A stretch of DNA of 64,000 bases from Thalassoglobus neptunius. GTDB lineage: Bacteria > Planctomycetota > Planctomycetia > Planctomycetales > Planctomycetaceae. How positions within the stretch are numbered: position 1 is the first letter of the stretch; every line of letters starts with the position of its first letter. The stretch spans positions 1,260,251-1,324,250 of the forward strand of contig NZ_SIHI01000001.1 in the NCBI RefSeq assembly GCF_007859735.1. The letters run 5' to 3'. The notes under the pieces were generated by a model. That model made no database searches, was not told the DNA's origin, and saw only the letters and a program-made list of their open reading frames with translations. This document shows positions 1 through 8,849 of this stretch, one piece after another. The position numbers were made by a program, and so were the translations under genes.

Positions 1-1911
1 TGGATCGTTCGGTTGAACGGTCGCGAAGACTTCGAACGCTCCGTCGTGTTCCGGAAATTCGCTCGCATCGAGTTTGACGACATAGGCTTCGAAGGGATTG
101 CCTGCGTAAGCATCAACGATCTGCGGAGCATTGACGACAGCTTCGCTTCCTTCAACGTGGAACGTCACGCTGGCAATTCCGCCTTTACTGAAGGCCACAA
201 CGGGGACGATGAAGTCACCAGTGACATCCTGGAAGGGGACGATCGCGTAGTGTGCGATGGGTTTGTAGTTGACTCGTTCGGGGTCCTCGGGAACATCTCT
301 TCCGTCCCATTCGAGCGTTCCATCCCACATATCCGAGGGAGCGATCAGCGCGTCGGTGATCAAGTCTCCGGATCCACCCGGGGCTGGGACCGATGGTTCT
401 GGGGTCTGTCCAGGTTGGTTGAGTGGAACGACTGTTTCGTTAATCCGGTAGTCACGATCGACGATGATGTTGTGATTCCGTCGTGCGAACCGAAGAGGGC
501 TCATCGCTGAGTTGAGACCTTCTGGTCGGTCAGCAAGTTGTGGCCATTCGACGCCGACTCCCACCATGACATCGGTGCCGTAGGTGTCGTCGTGGGTCAC
601 AGTTGTCGAGAGGTTCAAGTGTCCCCAGTCGACTTCTGCGCGAGCCTTGAGACCGTTGATGGATTCCGAGTCGTCCGCAAAGAAGTGATACGAACCGGCA
701 TATCCTCTTAGGATCCATTCCTCAAACGGAATGGAGAGACCGACTTCCCAGTCGAATCCCGACATCGGACGCATCAGCGAGGTTGAAGAGTAAATGACGA
801 GGTTATCCCCATCGACGCGGCTGGTCAGCAGTTGGGTTCCGAGTTCCTGATCCCCCTGATTGAGCGGCAAATAGCCATTTCCGCGTATCTCGAACTGATC
901 GAGTGTGGCTTCGAGGCCCAGTCCCAGCTGGTAGAACGACTGTTCGTAGAATCGGTCATAGTCAAACCAGACAGAACCGCCCATCCAGCCTGTTTGTGAA
1001 TCGTTGATGTGACGAAGTCCAAGACCGACATTGGTTCCCATGCGGTCGCCCTCTGCGACGAAGAATCGCATATCGCCGTAGTAGACGTTTTCTCCGTCGA
1101 CGACATACGGCATGATCTCGAGATCGCTGAGCGAACTGTCTCGCCCGAACGTGTCGAATCCAAAATACCCAGCGCGTCCCTGGACTCCGCGAATTCGATT
1201 CGACGGAGGCACGATTGGCCCGAGTCCGCGAGGTGATGTCCAGCTGTTGTACTGCTGTTGCTGCTGAACTGCTGAGTCGATATCCATTTCTTCGTAGCCA
1301 TCGAGCATGATGATGGCTGGCAGGGAGGAATCGCTTGCAGGCAACTCCGGCAAAGTTGTGGACTCAACGGCCAGGGGAGGGGGGCGTCTCAGTTTGCGAT
1401 CCGGTTGAAGCGTGACAACACCATCGGTTTCCGCATCTGAGGGCTGAGATGCTCCGAGAGTGACGACTCCGACTGATTCCGGACCCGAATTCGCCGAAAC
1501 GGTGGCAAATGCCGGATCCGGATTCGAATTCGTGGCGGGTGCCAGTGGTGTTTCCTCGGAATCCGATTCTGCCGTCCCGGCAAGCGGTCGACGAATGGGA
1601 GCGAGCGGCATCGGCTTCGCGAGTTCAGGCTTTGCTGACCCGGAGTCGACGTCCACCTTGGGGGGGAACGCGAGCGACGGCTTTCTTGTTTCGCGATCTT
1701 CGGGCTGACTGTCGGAATGAGTATCAGAATCCGAAGTGACTGGTTGAGGTGTCGTGGGAAATGGACGTACGGACTCTGAGCCCGAGGAGCTTGTGTGCGC
1801 ATGCCAGGAATCGGCAGCGCGCAGCGGTAGCCCTGTCGCGAGAGTCGCGATCACCGCTCCAATTCCAACGATTCGCCCCCAACGAGGCGTACCGTATGTT
1901 GACCTGGCCAT
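1..1911 (-). CDS. Inverse-autotransporter-type beta-barrel surface protein (partial, C-terminus off window)
   Basis: The frame is open for 637 codons from the ATG at 1911 to the left edge, so the C-terminus is missing. Residues 1-32 look like a signal peptide, with a basic start, a hydrophobic GIGAVIATLATGLPL stretch and RAA. Residues 33-230 are Pro/Ser/Asp-rich linker. Residues about 235-460 read as an inverse autotransporter (intimin/invasin) beta-domain: GYFGFDTFGRDSSL, NVGLGLRHIND, GGSVWFDYDRFYEQSFYQLG, then RGNGYLPL, GFDWEVGLSIPFEEW and RGYAGSYHFF, which is the family's alternating strand pattern with FxDYD and NGY.PL signatures. After the barrel comes ARRNHNIIVDR, then a domain that may be Ig-like and exported. 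The barrel should sit in the outer membrane. The upstream neighbour on the same strand is another giant surface protein. The assignment is from pattern only and the passenger is incompletely seen. Confidence 0.72.
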   Translation of the reverse strand, partial: MARSTYGTPRWGRIVGIGAVIATLATGLPLRAADSWHAHTSSSGSESVRPFPTTPQPVTSDSDTHSDSQPEDRETRKPSLAFPPKVDVDSGSAKPELAKPMPLAPIRRPLAGTAESDSEETPLAPATNSNPDPAFATVSANSGPESVGVVTLGASQPSDAETDGVVTLQPDRKLRRPPPLAVESTTLPELPASDSSLPAIIMLDGYEEMDIDSAVQQQQQYNSWTSPRGLGPIVPPSNRIRGVQGRAGYFGFDTFGRDSSLSDLEIMPYVVDGENVYYGDMRFFVAEGDRMGTNVGLGLRHINDSQTGWMGGSVWFDYDRFYEQSFYQLGLGLEATLDQFEIRGNGYLPLNQGDQELGTQLLTSRVDGDNLVIYSSTSLMRPMSGFDWEVGLSIPFEEWILRGYAGSYHFFADDSESINGLKARAEVDWGHLNLSTTVTHDDTYGTDVMVGVGVEWPQLADRPEGLNSAMSPLRFARRNHNIIVDRDYRINETVVPLNQPGQTPEPSVPAPGGSGDLITDALIAPSDMWDGTLEWDGRDVPEDPERVNYKPIAHYAIVPFQDVTGDFIVPVVAFSKGGIASVTFHVEGSEAVVNAPQIVDAYAGNPFEAYVVKLDASEFPEHDGAFEVFATVQPNDP

Positions 1912-2239
1912 AAACCACGATGAGTGAGAGAAATTGTGTGCCGGGAAGGTGGATACAATTGTCGGCGTGGGTTGATGGGTGGAACGGAAGGAACTGAAAG
2001 TCCACCGTCAACCGACCGGGTGTGATTCATATGCGTGGGGTACCGCAGAGAATAGAAGATCTCTCGATAAACCAGCAAGATGATTTTGAATCAGCACGCC
2101 GCGACCGGCAGATGATGCAGGTCGCAGTCGATCCTTCCCCAATTTCTCGAAATTGCCCTCGTCCAGTCTGCGCATTTGCCGCATTTTACGGAGTGCCAGG
2201 AGGACGAATCGCAGTCATGGAACTGAGTTTGACGCGGAG
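1912..2239. other. Intergenic region upstream of the barrel gene
   Basis: These 328 bases separate two minus-strand genes and hold no convincing coding frame. On the minus strand they form the leader of the barrel gene. An imperfect inverted repeat (arms around 1970-1983 and 2000-2012) could fold in that leader. I could not recognise a clear promoter or a T-rich terminator. Confidence 0.4.
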
Positions 2240-5200
2240 TTAGGAAAGAGCAAGCCCCGCTTTGTCGCCGAGGCCAGAACCGACGGATCCGATGGAAGTC
2301 GTTTGGTCAAACCGATCTCCGAGGCTCGACGCCACCCAGCTTTCTCCAGAGACCTGATCGATTCCGACCAGATCCGCTGTTCCGTTGCCATCCACATCAA
2401 TTGCTGCGACGAGGGACGGATTCTTACCAGCCCAGCTACCGTACGAAAGCAGCTGCGATTCGTTTGTTTCGGTGATTTCCATCAGGAACCAGTCACCAGA
2501 GCTGTTGATTCCCGCAATTTCACTCGTACTGTCTCCGGTGAAATTTGCGAAGATAAAGGTTGCTGAGGAGTCGAGAGCGTCAAAGGATCCGAGAAATCTT
2601 TGATTCATCGTTCCCTGGTTCCCGCCAGTGGACTCGAACTCAAACGTGAACCAACTCCCGGAATTTGTGCGGGCTGAGATTTCGTCTGACCCATCTCCGT
2701 TCCAGTCCGTGGCCTGAACATCCAACCATGTCGTCTTAGTGTCCCAGTTCATGAGCTCGAAACTGGAGGTCAATCCGGTCGCTGATCCGAGGCTCGCGTA
2801 CCAAAGGCCTGATCGTTTGCTGAGTGCGACATCATCGTATCCATCCCCGTTGAAATCACCGACAACGACCGCACCTTTGAGGTAGCGCTTGCCTGCCCAA
2901 CGATCACTGGTGTCACTCTCGAAGCCGTTTCCGGTCGAGTATTGAGTGTGCCAGCGTCGATCGGTTCCGAATGAGATGAAATCGTCGAGCCCATCTCCGT
3001 TGAAATCACCGATGGCGAGATTGCCGTCCAATTCTTTGCCTCGGTATTCCCCCCATTTTTCCGGTGTTCCCAATCCTGAGTTGTCAGTCAAGACGACCCA
3101 AATTTCATTGGATCCGTTCAAGCCAGCAACATCAATCAGCCCGTCTCCATTGAAGTCGCCAGTCATGAGTTCGTTGACACCGGTTGCACTCCAGTCCACA
3201 GAGTCGAACATGATCAAGTCGCCGTCGACGATGACTCCCAGGTGGGCCATCGATCCATCGACGAGGACGAGATCGGTCACATTTTGAACGACGTTCGGAT
3301 CTTCGTTGACATCGGTGATTGCCAGTTGAACGTCAACGAAGTCATCGATGCTGCCTCCGACTTCAGGATCGTTCACACGTAAAGATACGTTCAGCTTGGA
3401 GGCGGATTCGTAGTCGAGGTTTGTTCCAGCTTTCAGATACAGACCGTCTCCGACCAACTCAAAGAGATGTGCATCGTCCCCAGCGAGTGACACGATGCTC
3501 TCTCCGAAGCTGTCTTGAGTCACAGTGATCGTGCCAATTTTGAGACGAGCGTCGAGCGTTGTGTTCTCGGCAATTGAATTTACCGTCTGATTGAAGTCGA
3601 TGGTCGGAGCGACTCGTGGTGGGACTTCTTTAACGTCGGTGATCCTGACTCGAATGTCTACGGAATCATCGATCCGCCCTCCCAATTCCGGATCATTCAC
3701 TCGGAGTGAAATGTTAAACTGTGAGTCGGCCTCATAATCGAGGGTTATCCCGGCCTTCAGATACAGACTATCTCCGATTAACTCGAAGAGTTGATAGTCC
3801 GTGCCAGCGATCGACACGATGCTTTCTCCGAACCCGTCCTGAGTCACGGTGAATGTACCAATTTTGAGTCGCGTTGTAAGCGTCGTGTTCTCAGGGACGA
3901 AGAGTGTTGTTTGATTGAAGTCGATGGTCGGAGCGACACGCGGTGGAACTTCGTTGACATCGGTAATGGCGAGTTGGACGTCGACAGAGTCATCGATGCT
4001 GCCTCCCACTTCCGGATCGTTCACACGTAGCGAGACGTTCAGCTTCGACGCCGTTTCATAGTCGAGGTTTGTTCCGGTTTTCAGATACAGACCGTCGCCG
4101 ACTAACTCAAAGAGATGGGCATCTGCTCCGGCAAGTGAAACGACGCTCTCTCCGAATCCGTCTTGGGTGACTGTGAACGTGCCAATTTTGAGACGAGCGT
4201 CGAGCGTTGTGTTCTCGGCAATTGAACTTGTCGTCTGATTGAAGTCGATGGTCGGTGCGACTCGTGGTGGCACTTCGTTGACATCGGTGATTTTGACTCG
4301 AACGTCGACGGAATCATTGACGCTGCCTCCCACTTCCGGGTCATTCACTCGGAGTGAGACGTTGAACTGCGAGTCGGTCTCGTAGTCGAGGTTTGTCCCA
4401 GCCTTTAGATACAGACCGTCTCCGATTAACTCGAAGAGTTGATAGTCTGTGCCAGTAATCGAGACGGTACTTTCTCCGAATCCGTCCTGGGTGACGGTGA
4501 ATGTACCAATCTTGAGTCGCGTGCTAAGCGTCGTGTTCTCAGGGATGAAGAGTGTTGTTTGATTGAATTCGATAGTCGGTGCAACACGCAGAGGAACTTC
4601 GTTGACGTCGATGATCGCAAGTTGGACATCGACGGAATCATCGATGCTTCCTCCTACTTCCGGGTCATTGACTCGGAGTGAGACATTCAGCTTGGAGGCG
4701 GTTTCGTAGTCGAGGTTCGTTCCAGCTTTCAGGTACAGACCGTCGCCGACAAGCTCGAAGAGATGAGCGTCTGACCCAGCGAGTGAAACGGTGGACTGTC
4801 CAACACCGTCGTCGGTCACTTGAACCGTGCCAATTCGGATTGCTTCGCCGATCACGGTGTTCTCGGGTATCGACGTGACAATCTGCTGAAAGTCGATAGA
4901 AGGAGGGAGATTGACCGTTGGGGGAGGCGTTGGTGCGCCGGTTCCGGATTCCGGGATGTCGCGTTGGCCATCTCCATTAAAGTCGGCCAATCGAAAGTTC
5001 GGAACATTGATCGATGAACCGAATGGGGAATCCGCGGATTCAGCTAATGAATATGCGAGATCGCTGGAATCAAGCAGTTCACTGCTCGAGCTCTTATAAT
5101 CGAGGTTCAACCCGAACTCGGTATTATCTCCCCAGTTCGCGACGGCAACATGACCAAACGGAATTTCGTCGAGAGGGACCGAAAGGACAATTCCTCCGTC

Positions 5201-7054
5201 GCGGATTTCTAGCACTTCGCGGACGATTCCGTCGTAATTGATTTCAACATGGTCACCGACTTCGAAGAACTGGCCGCCCCTCCACATGGGCAGATAATCA
5301 AGTTGCATGTCTCCCAGTCTTCTGACGTCGACGAGATCCGTGGCAAGTGGAGCGTTTGTGAATCCGGGTGACTGATAAACGGAATTCTGGTCGTTCGTTG
5401 TCGTTGTCTGAAACGACTCAAGATCTCTGTGCCACCCAGTACTGTCGTAAAAGAGGATTCCGTTGCTGACCAGATCAGAATGCCAGTACAGGTTGGAATC
5501 CGACGTTGTATGATCGACTTCTGACGTCGCATACAACACTTTGTCGTGGCCGGTCTGGAAAATGTTTCCATAGAACTCGTAGTTGTCTCCGGTGAGTCGC
5601 ATCGTACCCATCCCGGAGAAGGCAGCGGTGTTGTTTGAGATTCGAACATCAAATACACTGTCATGTCCGAACATCATTAAGTAACCGGTTGACCCAACCA
5701 TTACGTTGCCGTCGATGACCACTCCCTGGGTCTCATGCATCATGATTTGCTGGGTCGCCGCCATCAGGAGATTGTTAGAGATGACGATATTGGAGACGGA
5801 GTAGAACGTCTGGATATTGTCCGGATGCCCCTGTCCGAAATGGTGATGAATATAGTTTTCGTGAATGAGGATGTTATAAGAATTGTAAGCGACAACGACG
5901 CCGTCTTGGCGGTTGTATGAAACTTCATTCCGCAGAACCTGTAAGTCAGAAACAGTTACTGCGACGAGTCCGTTTCCGTTTTGAGTGATCAGGTTCTGCG
6001 AGACGACGACGTTTGACGACGAGCGGAGCGAGACACCCACCTGCTGATTATTTGTGATGACGCAGTTCGAAATTTGAACGTTCGTTGCATTGCGAATTTC
6101 AACTCCCAACCACTCCGATCCGCTTATTTCGAATCCGTCGACGAGAACGTTCGAGACCCCGATGGCCTGAATGACTCCCATTCTCCGGGACGCTTCGAAA
6201 TGACTTAAGTCCGAGATGTCGTCAGGTTTGTAGGTGACGACGAAGCCGTCTGCGGACTCTGTGATCGAGTATTCACCGGGAGTGCTGACGAAGTTGTCAT
6301 GACCCGTCAGATAGAAACGGTCCCCCGTCTGGATTTGCATAATGTCATTGGGGGACTCGTAATTAATGGTTCCGGTCGCGGAATCAAAGTCCGTGATTGT
6401 CACTGTGTATTGACAGTTCCCATAAGCCGTCCAGATGAAAAACTCTGAGTTGACCAGCGTCTCTGCATCCATTCCGATCAGTTCGGAATCTGTAATCGTC
6501 GATTCACCAAGCGAATCGACGATCCACCACCCTTGATCCGGGTGACGCGATTGAGAGATTTCCTCGGAATTGACGAACATGGAACCAGGATTCCAGTCGA
6601 GGATCGTTTGGTAAGTTCCGTCGCCATTGGCTGTCCAATCCGTAACCGAATCACTTCCGGAAAGGACGACATGGTCACCTGGAACGGCGCGGAGTGAGAT
6701 GTCGGATTTCAGGCGAATCGTTTCTCGGTACACTCCTTCGCGGACCCAAATCGTGTCCCCTTCCGAAGCGGCATTGATTGCGGCATTGATCGACGTGAAC
6801 GGGCTCGCGCTGTCTCCATTTTGAATCGGGTTCGTGGAACTCTGATCGACCCAGATTTCGGTGCCAGAAGTGGCTGCCTCGGGGATATCTGTCGGTGTCC
6901 CACTCATGAGTGTTCTCATTTCCAGCAGTTCGAGAACTGCCGGGCTGTTGAGCTGAGAACGTTTTTTGGGAGTAAAGAATTGGGATTCAATCGGTGCGAA
7001 TGCCAGCAAGGGCGCAAGGATCCCGTCGCGATCAACTGTCGACATGAATTGCAA
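2240..7054 (-). CDS. Giant surface protein: beta-helix, five cadherin-like repeats, FG-GAP/VCBS repeats
   Basis: This 1604-residue protein is probably exported and surface-bound. Residues 44-52 (LEMRTLMSG) resemble the LEPR-xLL motif near the N-terminus of many giant planctomycete surface proteins. Residues about 75-560 form a right-handed parallel beta-helix: it opens with FTSINAAINAASEGDTIWV and REGVYRETI, and many short repeats follow of the type VSNVLVDGFEISGSEW and NVQISNCVITNNQ. A dockerin-like ADFNGDGQRDIPESG segment lies near 700. Residues about 718-1255 hold five 108-residue cadherin-like domains (FELVGDGLYLKAG, LDYETASKLNVSLRVNDPE, ITDVNE). Residues about 1270-1604 carry FG-GAP/VCBS-type calcium-binding repeats (DFNGDGLIDVAG, DFNGDGYDDVAL). 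A role in adhesion or glycan binding is inferred. It lies upstream of the barrel gene on the same strand. Confidence 0.85.
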   Translation of the reverse strand: MQFMSTVDRDGILAPLLAFAPIESQFFTPKKRSQLNSPAVLELLEMRTLMSGTPTDIPEAATSGTEIWVDQSSTNPIQNGDSASPFTSINAAINAASEGDTIWVREGVYRETIRLKSDISLRAVPGDHVVLSGSDSVTDWTANGDGTYQTILDWNPGSMFVNSEEISQSRHPDQGWWIVDSLGESTITDSELIGMDAETLVNSEFFIWTAYGNCQYTVTITDFDSATGTINYESPNDIMQIQTGDRFYLTGHDNFVSTPGEYSITESADGFVVTYKPDDISDLSHFEASRRMGVIQAIGVSNVLVDGFEISGSEWLGVEIRNATNVQISNCVITNNQQVGVSLRSSSNVVVSQNLITQNGNGLVAVTVSDLQVLRNEVSYNRQDGVVVAYNSYNILIHENYIHHHFGQGHPDNIQTFYSVSNIVISNNLLMAATQQIMMHETQGVVIDGNVMVGSTGYLMMFGHDSVFDVRISNNTAAFSGMGTMRLTGDNYEFYGNIFQTGHDKVLYATSEVDHTTSDSNLYWHSDLVSNGILFYDSTGWHRDLESFQTTTTNDQNSVYQSPGFTNAPLATDLVDVRRLGDMQLDYLPMWRGGQFFEVGDHVEINYDGIVREVLEIRDGGIVLSVPLDEIPFGHVAVANWGDNTEFGLNLDYKSSSSELLDSSDLAYSLAESADSPFGSSINVPNFRLADFNGDGQRDIPESGTGAPTPPPTVNLPPSIDFQQIVTSIPENTVIGEAIRIGTVQVTDDGVGQSTVSLAGSDAHLFELVGDGLYLKAGTNLDYETASKLNVSLRVNDPEVGGSIDDSVDVQLAIIDVNEVPLRVAPTIEFNQTTLFIPENTTLSTRLKIGTFTVTQDGFGESTVSITGTDYQLFELIGDGLYLKAGTNLDYETDSQFNVSLRVNDPEVGGSVNDSVDVRVKITDVNEVPPRVAPTIDFNQTTSSIAENTTLDARLKIGTFTVTQDGFGESVVSLAGADAHLFELVGDGLYLKTGTNLDYETASKLNVSLRVNDPEVGGSIDDSVDVQLAITDVNEVPPRVAPTIDFNQTTLFVPENTTLTTRLKIGTFTVTQDGFGESIVSIAGTDYQLFELIGDSLYLKAGITLDYEADSQFNISLRVNDPELGGRIDDSVDIRVRITDVKEVPPRVAPTIDFNQTVNSIAENTTLDARLKIGTITVTQDSFGESIVSLAGDDAHLFELVGDGLYLKAGTNLDYESASKLNVSLRVNDPEVGGSIDDFVDVQLAITDVNEDPNVVQNVTDLVLVDGSMAHLGVIVDGDLIMFDSVDWSATGVNELMTGDFNGDGLIDVAGLNGSNEIWVVLTDNSGLGTPEKWGEYRGKELDGNLAIGDFNGDGLDDFISFGTDRRWHTQYSTGNGFESDTSDRWAGKRYLKGAVVVGDFNGDGYDDVALSKRSGLWYASLGSATGLTSSFELMNWDTKTTWLDVQATDWNGDGSDEISARTNSGSWFTFEFESTGGNQGTMNQRFLGSFDALDSSATFIFANFTGDSTSEIAGINSSGDWFLMEITETNESQLLSYGSWAGKNPSLVAAIDVDGNGTADLVGIDQVSGESWVASSLGDRFDQTTSIGSVGSGLGDKAGLALS
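3290..4910 (-). repeat. Five tandem 324-bp cadherin-like coding repeats in ABABA order
   Basis: The same codon context (GTCGAG within the LDYE motif) recurs at 3413, 3737, 4061, 4385 and 4709, exactly 324 bp (108 codons) apart. Units 1, 3 and 5 share one variant (AHLFELVGDG, ETASKLNVSL, VDVQLAI). Units 2 and 4 share another (DYQLFELIGD, DSQFN.SLRV, VDVRVKI). Nearest relatives are therefore 648 bp apart, which indicates duplication of a two-domain block. Confidence 0.9.
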
Positions 7055-7394
7055 CTCAAGAAAGTAGGGGGGAAAGCAGAAAAGAACTCAAACGTGATCA
7101 TTGAGGGGAGCGCGACGCAATCCATTGCATTGAATCGTAGGTTACATTCGCGGTCGTTTCGGAAGAATCCTGGAGAAACTCATCGCCAATTCGGGATGGT
7201 GAGTTGCGTCAACATGTTCATTTTTCGAAACATTTCAGGCGGTTTAATATCGAGCCTGGGGGCGCTATCAAAGAGTCGCTAAGACGGCGAAAAATCGCCA
7301 TTTTTACAGAAAAGGCAAAGCATCAAGAGAGGCGAAGAAATTGCGGTTGATGCAGTTCAAGCGAATCCACGCGAATCGCATCAGTGCAGAGGAT
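7055..7394. other. Intergenic region upstream of the giant surface protein gene
   Basis: These 340 bases carry no credible gene. On the minus strand they are the leader of the giant surface protein gene and the trailer of the methyltransferase gene. The only structured element I see is the short hairpin at 7286-7305, listed separately. Confidence 0.4.
7286..7305 (+). terminator. Short hairpin followed by a T-run
   Basis: GGCGA and TCGCC arms (5 bp) surround an AAAA loop, followed by A and five T on the plus strand, which has the form of a small intrinsic terminator. No plus-strand gene ends here, so it may end an untranslated or antisense transcript, or may be chance. Confidence 0.3.
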
Positions 7395-8006
7395 TTAAGA
7401 TTCGATTGTAACTTCTTCGGATTCCCAGAGCCGACATTCCCAGTCAACGTCTTCGTAAGAAATCGAATCGAGCGCTCGCCATCCGTTGCCTTCGAAGTGG
7501 GCGCGCATATGCTCATTTCTCGGCTTGTAGTTAGATACAAAAAGCCGATGAGTCATCGCTTGTAGAGTGGGAAGAATCTCAGCGAGATCCTTCGTGTAGT
7601 AAAGGACTTCGCAGGCAGTGATAAGATCAAACTTTTGCCCGTTGAACATTGTAGCGACTGCTTCGAGTTCGCCAGCTTGGAACTTCCCTTCCGGGCATCG
7701 AGCAGCTGCGCGTTCGACAGCCTTGGGGCTGATATCGACTCCGTAGAGTTGATCGGTCAGTGTTCCGAGAAACTGCGACTGATGGCCTTCCCCACATCCG
7801 AGTTCCAGGATGGATGAGTACTTGGGTTGCACTTCACTCAGGATTCGGACTGTCTCCTGAAAACGATGCTGTTCTTTCGGGGAACTCATCTGCCAGGGAT
7901 CTTCAATCGAATACAGCATTCGGATTCGACCGTAAGCCTTTGTGAAAGCCGTGCGGCTCATGAAGGCTTTGCGCCAAATCCGGTGAACGATATTTGAGAT
8001 ACCCAT
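7395..8006 (-). CDS. Class I SAM-dependent methyltransferase (NodS-like)
   Basis: The 203-residue protein has a Rossmann methyltransferase core: motif I ILELGCGEGHQSQFLG at about residue 67, the acidic end of strand 2 in LYGVDISPKA, and motif IV-like FDLITACEVLYYT. The fold and spacing resemble the NodS/small-molecule methyltransferase group, so a sugar or amine acceptor is plausible. The N-terminal 40 residues are basic and lack a signal peptide, which suggests a cytoplasmic enzyme. It is the last gene of a minus-strand run after a glycosyltransferase and a polysaccharide deacetylase, 149 bp downstream of the deacetylase. The substrate is inferred from context only. Confidence 0.8.
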   Translation of the reverse strand: MGISNIVHRIWRKAFMSRTAFTKAYGRIRMLYSIEDPWQMSSPKEQHRFQETVRILSEVQPKYSSILELGCGEGHQSQFLGTLTDQLYGVDISPKAVERAAARCPEGKFQAGELEAVATMFNGQKFDLITACEVLYYTKDLAEILPTLQAMTHRLFVSNYKPRNEHMRAHFEGNGWRALDSISYEDVDWECRLWESEEVTIES

Positions 8007-8155
8007 GAGAATGTGCTTTCTTGAGCGTTCTGTCTTTTCGGTGGAATCGCCTTAACGGTCCGTCGAGAGTGCGTGATACAGCTTGGGAGTGCCTATTCAA
8101 TTCCCGGAGTTGAAATGCTGTTCTCTAAGCTGTCGCAGTTGTCGAAGGCGAACAT

Positions 8156-8842
8156 TCACAATATGTAACGACGCAGCTTGGTTGAGATCGATCGACGGAT
8201 CTTTGCCTTCGCTGATTCTCGTGCGTGGAGGATGTTTTCAATTCTCTCTGGCTCCATATCTCCACGAATGGAAATACGCTCCTGAATTTGAGCATCCGTT
8301 GACGTTGTTCCTCCATCGCTGGTGAAAACTCGCCGAAATTTTTGCTGCTTGAGGTTGTGAATGACCTGTCGGTTGTAAGCTCCGAACGGGATGCTCACCG
8401 TATCGATGGCCTTCCCGCAGACAATTGCCAGTTCTTCGCGGGCGGTGACGGTTTCATCGCGAAACTCGTCCGCAGGGACACTTCTCCAGTCGACGTGGTT
8501 TCGTCCGTGGAGGCCGATTTCCATCTCGTTTGAGATCAGTTCAGCAATGTCTGCCTCGGAAAGATATCCATTCATTCCCAAACGCCCGGTGAGGATGAAG
8601 AAGGTTCCTCGGAATCCAGAGTCCTTAAGGGCTGGGCAGGCGATTTCCAAATCGGAGCGGTTCCCGTCGTCGAACGTGAACATGAACTGCCGACCATTTT
8701 CGGTCAGCTGTTTTGCCTGTTCGACAATCGAGGCAAACTGTGATTCAGAAACCCAATATGGAACTTCGTCTTCCGGAATCGATGCTGCCGGAGTGCCGAT
8801 TCCATGAAAATTCAGAATCGTCGTGTTGGCTATGCTCTTCAT
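8156..8842 (-). CDS. Polysaccharide deacetylase (NodB-like, carbohydrate esterase 4)
   Basis: The 228-residue protein shows the NodB homology motifs: FTFDDGNRSD near residue 54 (catalytic and metal aspartates), the HGRNH metal-binding triad near 110, and SIPFGAYNRQ near 150, matching the 'PxG.yN' motif of capsule- and PEP-CTERM-associated deacetylases. It should remove N- or O-acetyl groups from a polysaccharide. There is no obvious signal peptide, so it may act in the cytoplasm or be unconventionally exported. It starts 7 bp after the glycosyltransferase stop, so the two are almost certainly cotranscribed, with the methyltransferase following. Confidence 0.85.
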   Translation of the reverse strand: MKSIANTTILNFHGIGTPAASIPEDEVPYWVSESQFASIVEQAKQLTENGRQFMFTFDDGNRSDLEIACPALKDSGFRGTFFILTGRLGMNGYLSEADIAELISNEMEIGLHGRNHVDWRSVPADEFRDETVTAREELAIVCGKAIDTVSIPFGAYNRQVIHNLKQQKFRRVFTSDGGTTSTDAQIQERISIRGDMEPERIENILHARESAKAKIRRSISTKLRRYIL

Positions 8843-8849
8843 TTGGGGT

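Noticed and set aside
3290-4910. Regular 324-bp repeats as a CRISPR or satellite array
   Set aside because: The repeats are in frame, encode cadherin-like domains and have no spacer structure.
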